Below are positions 7,381-14,744 of a DNA stretch of 14,744 nucleotides, one piece after another. The stretch spans positions 1-14,744 of the forward strand of contig JAVEWG010000061.1 in NCBI GenBank assembly GCA_034004685.1, read 5' to 3'. The notes beneath the pieces are model-generated. The model was given only the letters and a program-made list of their open reading frames with translations. It had not been told where the DNA came from and searched no databases. Numbering within the stretch: the first letter of the stretch is position 1; each line of letters starts with the position of its first letter. A program made the translations under genes and the position numbers. Origin of the DNA: JAEUNX01 sp034004685 (GTDB taxonomy: Bacteria > Pseudomonadota > Gammaproteobacteria > Burkholderiales > Rhodocyclaceae).

Positions 7381-7413
7381 GGAAAGAAAAAAGGCAGCCC
7401 GGGTGGGCTGCCT
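7381..7413 (-). terminator. Intrinsic terminator of the atp operon
   Basis: On the minus strand, a perfect 9-bp stem AGGCAGCCC/GGGCTGCCT (arms 7392-7400 and 7405-7413, loop of 4) is followed at once by a run of six T and a further T-rich tract. It lies 23 bases after the atpC stop codon. Stem, loop and T tract all have textbook form. It should separate atp from ccm transcription, at least in part. Confidence 0.93.
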
Positions 7414-7436
7414 CCTGGTGCACCGACAGATCGGAA

Positions 7437-7862
7437 TCAATGGCCCCGCTTGCGAAGCTTCTGAATCGCCGCCAGTTGGGCGATAGCCTCCGAGAGTTCG
7501 GCCTGAGCCCGGGCGTAGTCGAGTTTGGCGTCTTGATTCTTGAGGGCTTCCTCGGCAAGCCGTTTGGCTTCCAGGGCCTTGGCTTCGTCCAGGTCATGGC
7601 CCCGAATGGCGGTATCCGCCAGTACGGTGACCAAGCCCGGCTGCACTTCCAGCAGACCGCCGGCCACGAAAATCAGTTCTTCCTCGGCCTGGTTCTGGAG
7701 CTTGACCCGCACCGCACCCGGCTTGATCCGGGTCATCAGCGGCATGTGGCCAGGCAGGATGCCCAACTCACCGGATTCGCCCGGCAGGACGACGAACTCC
7801 GCGAGACCGGAAAAGACTTGCTCTTCCGCGCTCACGATGTCTACATGAACAGTCATTGCCAT
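7437..7862 (-). CDS. atpC: ATP synthase F1 epsilon subunit
   Basis: The 141-residue protein matches the epsilon subunit, part of the central stalk that couples the c ring to gamma and can inhibit ATP hydrolysis. The N-terminal beta sandwich (about 1-86) contains the family stretch LPGESGELGILPGHMPLMTRIKPG. The C-terminal part (about 90-141) is a two-helix hairpin rich in Ala, Glu and Lys. The start at 7862 is set by a strong AGGAGGT ribosome binding site (complement of 7871-7877) eight bases upstream. A long GC-rich hairpin sits just before that site. It is the last gene of the atp operon. Confidence 0.96.
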   Translation of the reverse strand: MAMTVHVDIVSAEEQVFSGLAEFVVLPGESGELGILPGHMPLMTRIKPGAVRVKLQNQAEEELIFVAGGLLEVQPGLVTVLADTAIRGHDLDEAKALEAKRLAEEALKNQDAKLDYARAQAELSEAIAQLAAIQKLRKRGH

Positions 7863-7870
7863 ATTGCGTT

Positions 7871-7877
7871 ACCTCCT
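7871..7877 (-). promoter_or_regulatory. Strong ribosome binding site of atpC
   Basis: AGGAGGT on the minus strand lies eight bases before the atpC ATG. It supports the start with MAMTV over the second methionine two codons later. It is six bases from the GC-rich hairpin at 7884-7906. Confidence 0.85.
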
Positions 7878-7883
7878 GATGGA

Positions 7884-7906
7884 CCCCGCCGGCCAGGCCG
7901 GCGGGG
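7884..7906 (-). repeat. GC-rich perfect hairpin between atpD and atpC
   Basis: A 23-base perfect palindrome, with arms CCCCGCCGGCC and GGCCGGCGGGG around one central base, fills nearly half of the 54-base atpD-atpC gap. As RNA it would form a very stable hairpin with at least nine G-C pairs. No U run follows, so it is not an intrinsic terminator. It ends six bases before the atpC ribosome binding site and may tune atpC translation or protect the upstream RNA. Confidence 0.85.
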
Positions 7907-7916
7907 CGACTCCCGC

Positions 7917-9317
7917 TTACTGGAGGGTCTTGGCTTTCTCGATTGCTTCCTCGATACCACCGACCATGTAGAAGGCCTGCTCGGGCAGCTGATCACACTC
8001 GCCGCTCACGATCATCTTGAAGCCCTTGATCGTGTCCTTGAGGGTGACGTACTTGCCGGGGGAGCCGGTAAACACTTCCGCCACGTGGAACGGCTGGGAC
8101 AGGAAGCGCTGGATCTTCCGGGCCCGGGCCACCGCCAGCTTGTCCTCTGGGGACAGTTCGTCCATACCAAGAATCGCGATGATGTCCCGCAGTTCCTTGT
8201 ACTTCTGAAGGGTCTGCTGCACGGCGCGAGCGGTGTTGTAGTGCTCTTCACCCACCACCAGCGGATCGAGCTGGCGGGAGGTGGAATCCAGGGGATCCAC
8301 GGCGGGATAGATCCCCAGTGCGGCGATGTCCCGGGACAGCACCACGGTGGAATCCAGGTGCAGGAAGGTGGTGGCGGGGGACGGGTCGGTCAAGTCATCC
8401 GCGGGCACATACACGGCCTGGATGGAGGTGATGGAGCCCACCTTGGTGGAGGTGATCCGCTCCTGCAGGCGGCCCATTTCTTCCGCCAGGGTCGGCTGAT
8501 AACCCACGGCGGACGGCATCCGGCCCAGCAGGGCGGACACTTCGGTACCGGCCAGGGTGTAACGGTAGATGTTATCCACGAAGAACAGGATGTCCCGGCC
8601 TTCGTCACGGAAGCGCTCGGCCATGGTCAAGCCGGTCAGTGCAACACGCAGACGGTTGCCCGGGGGTTCGTTCATCTGACCGAACACCATCGCCACCTTG
8701 TCGAGAACGTTGGAGTCCTTCATCTCGTGGTAGAAGTCGTTCCCTTCCCGGGTCCGCTCACCCACGCCAGCAAACACGGACAAGCCGGAGTGCTGTTTGG
8801 CGATGTTGTTGATCAACTCCATCATGTTCACGGTCTTGCCCACGCCGGCGCCACCGAACAGACCCACCTTACCGCCCTTGGCGAAGGGACAGATCAGATC
8901 GATCACCTTGATGCCGGTTTCGAGCAGTTCCACGGAGGGGGACAGCTCGTCGAACTTGGGGGCCTTCTGGTGGATGGCGCGACGCTCGTCGGTCCCGATG
9001 GGGCCGGCTTCGTCGATGGGACGCCCCAGCACGTCCATGATCCGGCCCAGGGTCGCGTGACCCACGGGCACCGAAATCCCGGCTCCGGTGGCGGCCACCT
9101 TCATGCCGCGGCGCAGGCCGTCGGAAGAACCCATGGCAATGGTGCGCACCACCCCGTCGCCGATCTGCTGCTGGACCTCGAAGGTCAGGTTTTCTTCAGC
9201 AAACGAACCCGCCACGTCTTCCAGCACCAGGGCGTCATACACCTTGGGCATGGCATCCCGGGGGAATTGGATATCCACCACGGCGCCGATGCACTGAACG
9301 ATCGTTCCTTGACTCAT
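7917..9317 (-). CDS. atpD: ATP synthase F1 beta subunit
   Basis: The 466-residue protein is the catalytic beta subunit. It has Walker A GGAGVGKT (155-162, Lys161), the catalytic-site stretch GERTREGNDFYHEM with its glutamate, the Walker B region LFFVDNIYRYT and the DELSEED-like segment, here MDELSPEDK. The usual frame begins six bases earlier at another ATG. I prefer the ATG at 9317 because the GAGGAA ribosome binding site then has six bases of spacing and the N terminus MSQGTIVQ lines up with the short N termini of the family. Codon use is strongly biased, as expected for a highly expressed gene. Confidence 0.97.
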   Translation of the reverse strand: MSQGTIVQCIGAVVDIQFPRDAMPKVYDALVLEDVAGSFAEENLTFEVQQQIGDGVVRTIAMGSSDGLRRGMKVAATGAGISVPVGHATLGRIMDVLGRPIDEAGPIGTDERRAIHQKAPKFDELSPSVELLETGIKVIDLICPFAKGGKVGLFGGAGVGKTVNMMELINNIAKQHSGLSVFAGVGERTREGNDFYHEMKDSNVLDKVAMVFGQMNEPPGNRLRVALTGLTMAERFRDEGRDILFFVDNIYRYTLAGTEVSALLGRMPSAVGYQPTLAEEMGRLQERITSTKVGSITSIQAVYVPADDLTDPSPATTFLHLDSTVVLSRDIAALGIYPAVDPLDSTSRQLDPLVVGEEHYNTARAVQQTLQKYKELRDIIAILGMDELSPEDKLAVARARKIQRFLSQPFHVAEVFTGSPGKYVTLKDTIKGFKMIVSGECDQLPEQAFYMVGGIEEAIEKAKTLQ

Positions 9318-9323
9318 CGTCAT

Positions 9324-9329
9324 TTCCTC
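9324..9329 (-). promoter_or_regulatory. Ribosome binding site deciding the atpD start
   Basis: GAGGAA on the minus strand directly abuts the first possible ATG (9323), which leaves no spacing, but lies six bases before the ATG at 9317. This favours 9317 as the true start. Confidence 0.75.
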
Positions 9330-9343
9330 AAATCAATAATCCG

Positions 9344-10213
9344 TTATACCGCAGCGGCGCCAGCCACGATTTCCGACAGCTCTTTGGTGATGGCGGCCTG
9401 GCGGGTCTTGTTGTAGACCAGCTGGAGCTCACCAATCACGTTCTTGGCATTGTCGGAAGCGGCCTTCATCGCCACCATGCGGGCGCTCTGCTCGGAGGCC
9501 ATGTTCTCGGCCACCGCCTGATAGACCAGGGCTTCGACGTAGCGCACCAGCAACTCGTCGATCACCACCTGGGGATCTGGCTCGTAGAGATAGTCCCAGC
9601 TGCCTTCCGGCGTGCCCAGCTTGTCCCCGGTGAGGGGCAGGAGCTGTTCCAGCACCGGCTCTTGCTTCATGGTGTTGATGAATCGCGTATAGGCCACATA
9701 GACCGCGTCCAGCTCATGGTTCTGGAACGCGTCCAGCATCACCTTGACCGGCCCGATCAGCTTTTCCAGGTGCGGCGTGTCGCCGAGCTGGACGGCATGG
9801 GAGACGACCTTGCCTCCGACGCGCTGAACGAAACCGTAACCCTTGTTGCCGATGCAGGTGGAGCGGATCTCGGTAACACCTTGACCCTCCCATTCCTTCA
9901 TCGCACCCAAGGCCACCCGAAGCACGTTGGTGTTGAGGCCGCCGCACAGACCTTTGTCTGTGGTGACGAGAATCAGACCAACCCGCTTGACCTCGCCGGT
10001 CTTGGCAAGGAACGGGTGCTTGTAGTCGGAGATGGAGGCCTGCGACAGGTTCGCGGCGAGCCGGCGGATCTTTTCGGCATAGGGACGGGCAGCCCGCATC
10101 CGCTCCTGCGCCTTGCGCATTTTGGATGCGGCCACCATTTCCATGGCCTTGGTGATCTTCCGAGTGTTCTGCACACTCTTGATCTTGGTACGGATTTCCT
10201 TTCCGCCTGCCAT
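9344..10213 (-). CDS. atpG: ATP synthase F1 gamma subunit
   Basis: The 289-residue protein is the gamma subunit, the rotating central shaft. The N-terminal helix MAGGKEIRTKIKSVQNTRKI and the following KAMEMVAASKMRKAQ are highly typical. The C-terminal helix has AVAENMASEQSARMVAMKAASDNA, which pairs with the N-terminal helix to form the coiled coil inside the alpha-beta hexamer. The central Rossmann-like domain includes LVTTDKGLCGGLN. The length is normal. A CGGAGA ribosome binding site lies six bases before the ATG, and the gene begins 15 bases after the atpA stop. Confidence 0.97.
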   Translation of the reverse strand: MAGGKEIRTKIKSVQNTRKITKAMEMVAASKMRKAQERMRAARPYAEKIRRLAANLSQASISDYKHPFLAKTGEVKRVGLILVTTDKGLCGGLNTNVLRVALGAMKEWEGQGVTEIRSTCIGNKGYGFVQRVGGKVVSHAVQLGDTPHLEKLIGPVKVMLDAFQNHELDAVYVAYTRFINTMKQEPVLEQLLPLTGDKLGTPEGSWDYLYEPDPQVVIDELLVRYVEALVYQAVAENMASEQSARMVAMKAASDNAKNVIGELQLVYNKTRQAAITKELSEIVAGAAAV

Positions 10214-10228
10214 GTTCGGTCTCCGTTC

Positions 10229-11767
<1,539 letters not shown>

Positions 11768-11774
11768 GTGATAA

Positions 11775-11780
11775 CTCCTA
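11775..11780 (-). promoter_or_regulatory. atpA ribosome binding site merged with the atpH stop codon
   Basis: The minus-strand string TAGGAG contains both the TAG stop of atpH and the AGGAG ribosome binding site of atpA, with seven bases to the atpA ATG. Ribosomes ending atpH are thus placed on the atpA initiation site. Confidence 0.8.
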
Positions 11781-12314
11781 GTTCTTAAGCGCAGCGGCCA
11801 TGTTCGCGAGCTTGCCGCGGACCGAGGCGTCGATCACTTCATCGCCGACGGCAACCCGGACCCCGCCGATAAGCTCGGGGTCGATGCTGACGGAGGGGTC
11901 GATGCGAACCTTGAATTTGGCTTCAAGGTCGGCAACGAGGCTCTTCAGCGTGGCGTCGTCCAGCGGGAAGGCGGAGGCAATTTGTGCCTCACGGACACCT
12001 TCATGTTCGTTCTTGAGTACAACGAACAGGTCACGGATCTCAGGAAGCACCTGCAGACGCTCGTTATCCACGAGGACACGAACGAAGTTCTGCAGATCGG
12101 CGGAAAGGGCGTCTCCGGCCACCCCGGCAACCAGCGTATAAAGCTGATCGGCGGGGAGCTTGGGATCATTGATGCATTCCCGCATACTCGGGTCGGTGAC
12201 GACGAGCGCCAGCCGCTCCAAGGCTTCGGACCAAGGCCCCAGCGCACCTGCCCCGGTCGCCAGCTTGAAGGCAGCGTCGGCGTAGGGGCGCGCGATGGTG
12301 ACGTTTTCGGCCAT
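11778..12314 (-). CDS. atpH: ATP synthase F1 delta subunit
   Basis: The 178-residue protein fits the delta subunit (OSCP family), which joins the b-subunit stalk to the top of F1. The N-terminal helical domain begins TIARPYADAAFKLA. The C-terminal part contains the conserved FKVRIDPSVSIDPELIGGVRVAVGDEVIDASVRGKL. It lies between atpF and atpA as in other proteobacteria. Three bases separate its ATG from the atpF stop, so it is probably translated by coupling. Confidence 0.96.
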   Translation of the reverse strand: MAENVTIARPYADAAFKLATGAGALGPWSEALERLALVVTDPSMRECINDPKLPADQLYTLVAGVAGDALSADLQNFVRVLVDNERLQVLPEIRDLFVVLKNEHEGVREAQIASAFPLDDATLKSLVADLEAKFKVRIDPSVSIDPELIGGVRVAVGDEVIDASVRGKLANMAAALKN

Positions 12315-12317
12315 GAC

Positions 12318-12791
12318 TTATTGCAGTTCCTGTTTCAGGTTGGCCAGCAGATCGGCGTGGGCCTGGGCGTTGATTTCGCGGCGCAGGATCTTCTCGGCAC
12401 CAGCCACCGCCAGATTGGCGACCTGGTCACGGAGCGCTTCCTTGGCGCGCTGCAGGGCGGCACCGGCTTCACCCTCGGCGGCCTCGCGGGCCAGGGCAAT
12501 GATGCGGGCAGCTTCGGCACGGGCTTCGTCGACGAACTGGGCAGCCTGCTTTTCAGCAGAGGCACGGACGTCCGTGGCGGACTCCCGGGCCTTGCGCAGC
12601 TCTTCAACCACCTTTTTCTCAGCGAGAGCCAGGTCGGCCTTGGCCTTGTCCGCAGCCGCCAGACCGTCTGCGATCTTTGTCGCGCGCTCGTCCAGTGCCT
12701 TCACGATGGGGGGCCACACGAACTTCATGGTGACCCACGCCAGGATGAAGAACACAACGAGCTGAGCGAACAGCGTTGCGTTCAGATTCAC
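12318..12791 (-). CDS. atpF: ATP synthase Fo b subunit
   Basis: This 157-residue protein is the b subunit of the peripheral stalk. One membrane helix lies near residues 5-25 (TLFAQLVVFFILAWVTMKFVWPP). A long charged helical stretch rich in Ala, Glu, Lys and Arg follows to the end and should form the dimeric coiled coil that reaches delta. The start codon is GTG. It has an AAGGA ribosome binding site six bases upstream and gives the exact family N terminus, MNLNATL. Only one b gene is present, so the stalk is a homodimer, not the b/b' pair of phototrophs. Confidence 0.96.
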   Translation of the reverse strand: MNLNATLFAQLVVFFILAWVTMKFVWPPIVKALDERATKIADGLAAADKAKADLALAEKKVVEELRKARESATDVRASAEKQAAQFVDEARAEAARIIALAREAAEGEAGAALQRAKEALRDQVANLAVAGAEKILRREINAQAHADLLANLKQELQ

Positions 12792-12829
12792 GGTAAATCC
12801 TTCTTGTCAGGTTGGACCGCGAACGGAAA

Positions 12830-13075
12830 TCAGAGCTTGAACGGGTTGGCGAAGGCAAACATCATCGCGATACCGACACCGATCAGGAAGGCGGCATCGA
12901 TCAGACCGGCCAACAGGAACATCTTGGTCTGAAGCGCATTCATCAGCTCGGGCTGACGGGCGGAGGCCTCCAGGTACTTGCTACCCATGATGCCGATCCC
13001 GATACAGGCACCGATGGCACCCAGACCGATGATCAGACCAGCGGCCAGCGCGACAAAACCCAGAACTTGTTCCAT
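12830..13075 (-). CDS. atpE: ATP synthase Fo c subunit (proton type)
   Basis: The 81-residue hairpin of two membrane helices is the c subunit of the rotor ring. The polar loop Arg40-Gln41-Pro42 contacts gamma and epsilon. Asp60, in AGLIDAAFLIG, is the ion-carrying carboxylate. An aspartate here, with no Na+-type glutamine and glutamate signature, indicates a proton-driven ring. The frame is open for 49 codons upstream, but the ATG at 13075 has an AAGGAG ribosome binding site five bases upstream and gives the family N terminus. A U-rich leader precedes it, which fits the need for many copies per enzyme. Confidence 0.97.
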   Translation of the reverse strand: MEQVLGFVALAAGLIIGLGAIGACIGIGIMGSKYLEASARQPELMNALQTKMFLLAGLIDAAFLIGVGIAMMFAFANPFKL

Positions 13076-13080
13076 GACGA

Positions 13081-13125
13081 CTCCTTGAAGTGGTTGAAGT
13101 AAAAAAATCGAAACAACGTTGAAAA
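13081..13125 (-). promoter_or_regulatory. atpE translation initiation region with U-rich leader
   Basis: The 50-base atpB-atpE gap, read on the minus strand, is rich in T, including a run of seven (complement of 13101-13107), and ends in AAGGAG (complement of 13081-13086). The E. coli atpE gene is known to have a U-rich translational enhancer upstream of its ribosome binding site. This leader has the same character, so a similar role is a reasonable inference. There is no stem before the T run, so it is not a terminator. Confidence 0.6.
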
Positions 13126-13962
13126 TCAGTGACCTTCGTGAGCTTGCCCCACGTACACCAAGGTCAGCATCATGAAGATGAAGGCTTGCAGGGCAACGAT
13201 CAGGATGTGGAACACCGCCCACACCGAACCCGCCAGGACGTGGCCGACGAAGCCGAAAACCGTCGCGGTACCGCCCAGCAGGGCGATCAGCATGAACACC
13301 AGCTCACCGGCATACATGTTGCCGAACAGCCGCATGCCGTGGGAAACGGTCTTGGCCAGGAACTCGATCAGCTGCATCACGAAGTTGACCGGGTACAGCA
13401 GCGGGTGGCTGCCGAAGGGCGCGGTGAAGAGCTCGTGCACCCAGCCACCGAAACCCTTGATCTTGATGTTGTAGTAGAGGCAGACCAACAGCACGCCGAT
13501 GGACATACCCAGTGTGCCGTTCAGGTCGGCAGTGGGCACTACCCGCAGGTAGGCATGCTCGTTGCCAGAGATCATCCCCCAGACGCGGGGCAACAGATCC
13601 ACAGGCAGGAAATCCATGGAATTCATGAGGAAGATCCACATGAACACCGTCAGGGCAAGGGGCGCCACGAACTTGCGGGACTCGGCGCTATGAATGATTC
13701 CCTTCGCCTGATCACCCACCATTTCCACCAGGATCTCCACCGCCGCCTGAAAGCGCCCCGGCACGCCGGGAGTGGCCTTGCGGGCAGCCCTGATCAGCAG
13801 GAACAAGGTCACGATGCCTAGCCCGATGGAGAAGAAGAGGGTATCGACGTTCCAGACGCTCCAGTCAATGATGTCCTTTTGGGCATGACCGGTGGAGTTG
13901 AAATGAGTCAGATGGTGGACGATGTATTCGCCCGAGGTTGGAGCTTCGTGCCCAGTAGCCAT
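13126..13962 (-). CDS. atpB: ATP synthase Fo a subunit
   Basis: The 278-residue protein is the a subunit, the stator half of the proton channel. It has five or six membrane helices. The essential arginine is Arg211, in HGMRLFGNMYAGELVF, and it faces Asp60 of the c ring. The stretches NSMDFLPVDLLP and the C-terminal helix FHILIVALQAFIFMMLTLVYVGQA are also typical. The N-terminal tail carries several histidines (HEAPTSGEYIVHHLTHF), common in this group. The start is two bases after the atpI stop. The gene order I-B-E is standard. Confidence 0.97.
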   Translation of the reverse strand: MATGHEAPTSGEYIVHHLTHFNSTGHAQKDIIDWSVWNVDTLFFSIGLGIVTLFLLIRAARKATPGVPGRFQAAVEILVEMVGDQAKGIIHSAESRKFVAPLALTVFMWIFLMNSMDFLPVDLLPRVWGMISGNEHAYLRVVPTADLNGTLGMSIGVLLVCLYYNIKIKGFGGWVHELFTAPFGSHPLLYPVNFVMQLIEFLAKTVSHGMRLFGNMYAGELVFMLIALLGGTATVFGFVGHVLAGSVWAVFHILIVALQAFIFMMLTLVYVGQAHEGH

Positions 13963-13964
13963 GG

Positions 13965-14306
13965 TTAGGTCTTCACCAAAAACGCAAAAAAATTCGCTTT
14001 CAACGCCAGGATCAGCCCCGCGAACAACGCCAACAAATGGACGTCCTCAAGCAGGAGCAGAACCGCCGCCAAGAATCCCACGGTCGCGGCGAGCTTGATC
14101 AGCTCGCCCGCGAAAAAGGCAGTCGCGTACGACGCACCGGGTCTCTTGGACACCAGATGCAGCCGCAGGGCAAACAACAGATTGGGAAGAAAGCAGGCCG
14201 CGCCTCCCAACGCCGCCGATACCGCGCCACGCGCTCCGGAAAACCAGGCAGCCAATACCACTGCCAGAAGTGTTGCGCCAACCTGAAGGGAAACTGCCTT
14301 GAACAT
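13965..14306 (-). CDS. atpI: ATP synthase protein I (AtpI)
   Basis: This 113-residue membrane protein has four predicted hydrophobic segments (about 6-23, 30-48, 63-86 and 89-110) and stands first in the atp operon, the usual place of atpI. The segments ALGGAACFLPNLLFALRL and FFAGELIKLAATVGFLAAVL resemble other proteobacterial AtpI proteins. AtpI is not part of the mature enzyme; it has been linked to c-ring assembly or stability and to Mg2+ supply. Family sequences diverge strongly, so the call leans on position as well as sequence. The ribosome binding site is weak. Confidence 0.88.
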   Translation of the reverse strand: MFKAVSLQVGATLLAVVLAAWFSGARGAVSAALGGAACFLPNLLFALRLHLVSKRPGASYATAFFAGELIKLAATVGFLAAVLLLLEDVHLLALFAGLILALKANFFAFLVKT

Positions 14307-14336
14307 GGTGTTTCAACCTGGGGCGCGTCCGGAGCA

Positions 14337-14358
14337 AAGTACGCCGACTGCCGTACTT
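14337..14358 (-). repeat. Hairpin in the atp operon leader
   Basis: Arms AAGTACG (14337-14343) and CGTACTT (14352-14358) form a perfect 7-bp stem with an 8-base loop. It would lie at the 5' end of the atp transcript if transcription starts near 14364. Only three T follow on the minus strand, so termination is unlikely; it may stabilise the long operon RNA. Confidence 0.5.
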
Positions 14359-14370
14359 AAAAGTCGCGCC

Positions 14371-14399
14371 ATACTAGGAGTTAAAGTCTGTAAAGTCAA
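14371..14399 (-). promoter_or_regulatory. Sigma70-type promoter of the atp operon
   Basis: On the minus strand there is a -35 box TTGACT (complement of 14394-14399), a 17-bp spacer and a -10 box TAGTAT (complement of 14371-14376). Transcription should start near 14364 and give a leader of about 58 bases before atpI. The five-of-six -35 match, the ideal spacing and the location support it. Two GACTTTA repeats nine bases apart lie in the -35 and spacer region, and a GACTTTT lies at the start site; these may be regulator sites. Confidence 0.75.
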
Positions 14400-14613
14400 A
14401 CGCTTCCGCGCTGCGGCATTACCTGAATCTATGGGCTTTTAAGGTGGTCTTATAAAACACATCTTACACACTGATCGCCCTTCGCCGCGCCAAGGCCGGA
14501 TTGACGCAAGGAGCCCCTGTGGAGACACTCCAGTGCATGCTTATACCCGGCCGAACACCCCCTTCACCCGCCCCCGATAGGCCGGGTCGCGCCACCCCCA
14601 AAAGGGCTGGACG

Positions 14614-14744
14614 ATGAGTCATCCTGGACGCCTGCTGGGAACCCGGCGTTTTCTGCCCCTTTTTGTCACCCAGTTCCTCGGGGCCTTCAACGACAACTTG
14701 TTCAAAAACGCCCTGGTGGTGTTGCTCACCTTCCAGGCCGCCGG
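14614..14744 (+). CDS. Major facilitator transporter, LplT/Aas-like, N-terminal part only
   Basis: An open frame starts with ATG at 14614 and runs off the right edge after 43 full codons. A moderate AAGGG ribosome binding site lies about seven bases upstream. The visible residues include FVTQFLGAFNDNLFKNAL, the start of the first membrane helix of the lysophospholipid transporter family (LplT, and the N-terminal transporter domain fused to acyltransferases in Aas-type proteins). These flip lysophospholipids across the inner membrane for re-acylation. The window does not show whether this is a stand-alone transporter or a fused acyltransferase. It diverges from the atp operon. Confidence 0.8.
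   Translation, partial: MSHPGRLLGTRRFLPLFVTQFLGAFNDNLFKNALVVLLTFQAA

Larger units (their letters stand above)
14307..14613. other. Divergent intergenic region between atpI and the plus-strand MFS gene
   Basis: These 307 bases have no credible gene. The left part holds the atp leader and promoter. The right part should hold the promoter of the plus-strand gene, but only weak candidates are visible: a TATAAA at 14451-14456 without a good -35 box, and a TTGACG at 14501-14506 without a good -10 box at normal spacing. Near the MFS gene there is an inverted repeat, ACCCGGCC at 14545-14552 and GGCCGGGT at 14580-14587 with a 27-base loop, and a small hairpin, TGGAG/CTCCA at 14520-14532. Confidence 0.6.

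Noticed and set aside
7305..9416. 703-codon open frame on the plus strand, antisense to atpD
   Set aside because: Its codons lie exactly opposite those of atpD. It stays open because this biased, GC-rich gene avoids TTA, CTA and TCA codons, which would give antisense stops. The protein is rich in His, Gly and Gln and resembles nothing I know.
13100..13107. T run after atpB as a possible terminator
   Set aside because: No GC-rich stem precedes it on the minus strand, and the operon clearly continues into atpE; a U-rich leader is the better reading.

Overview
The window carries two essential energy-metabolism gene clusters, both on the minus strand and read right to left. The first is a complete F1Fo ATP synthase operon, atpIBEFHAGDC (about 14306 down to 7437). 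The second is a complete system I cytochrome c maturation operon, ccmABCDEFGHI (about 7284 down to 190). The high GC content, the atp gene order with a short atpI first, the separate ccmH and ccmI genes and the protein sequences all suggest a respiring betaproteobacterium, possibly Rhodocyclales or a relative. The lineage is an inference from how the proteins look; no search was run.

Layout by region. Bases 1-189 hold no gene. They contain a seven-unit CCAA tandem repeat and a strong leftward sigma70-type promoter (TTGACA, 16 bp, TAGAAT) with a GC-rich discriminator, which looks like a stable-RNA or ribosomal-type promoter for something beyond the left edge. Bases 190-7284 are ccmI to ccmA, tightly packed with start/stop overlaps; the only real gap is 76 bp between ccmB and ccmC. 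Bases 7285-7436 hold a clear intrinsic terminator for the atp operon and a short ccmA leader with no convincing promoter. Bases 7437-14306 are the atp genes, most with a good ribosome binding site. Bases 14307-14613 are a divergent intergenic region with a good sigma70 promoter for atpI (TTGACT, 17 bp, TAGTAT). At 14614 a plus-strand gene begins and runs off the edge; its 43 visible residues match the start of the LplT/Aas-type major facilitator family.

How the genes work together. CcmABCDE load heme on the periplasmic chaperone CcmE and release it, CcmG and CcmH keep the apocytochrome CXXCH thiols reduced, and CcmF with CcmH and CcmI attaches heme. The resulting c-type cytochromes build the respiratory chain whose proton gradient drives the ATP synthase encoded next door. 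The c subunit has the aspartate of a proton-type ring and not the Na+-type signature.

I found no mobile element, CRISPR array, tRNA/rRNA gene, defence system or novel protein system. All 18 complete genes look intact and conventional. The most interesting points are regulatory: the leftward promoter with its upstream microsatellite, the atp-ccm adjacency across a terminator, a long GC-rich hairpin just before the atpC ribosome binding site, a U-rich atpE leader, and repeats within the atp promoter.
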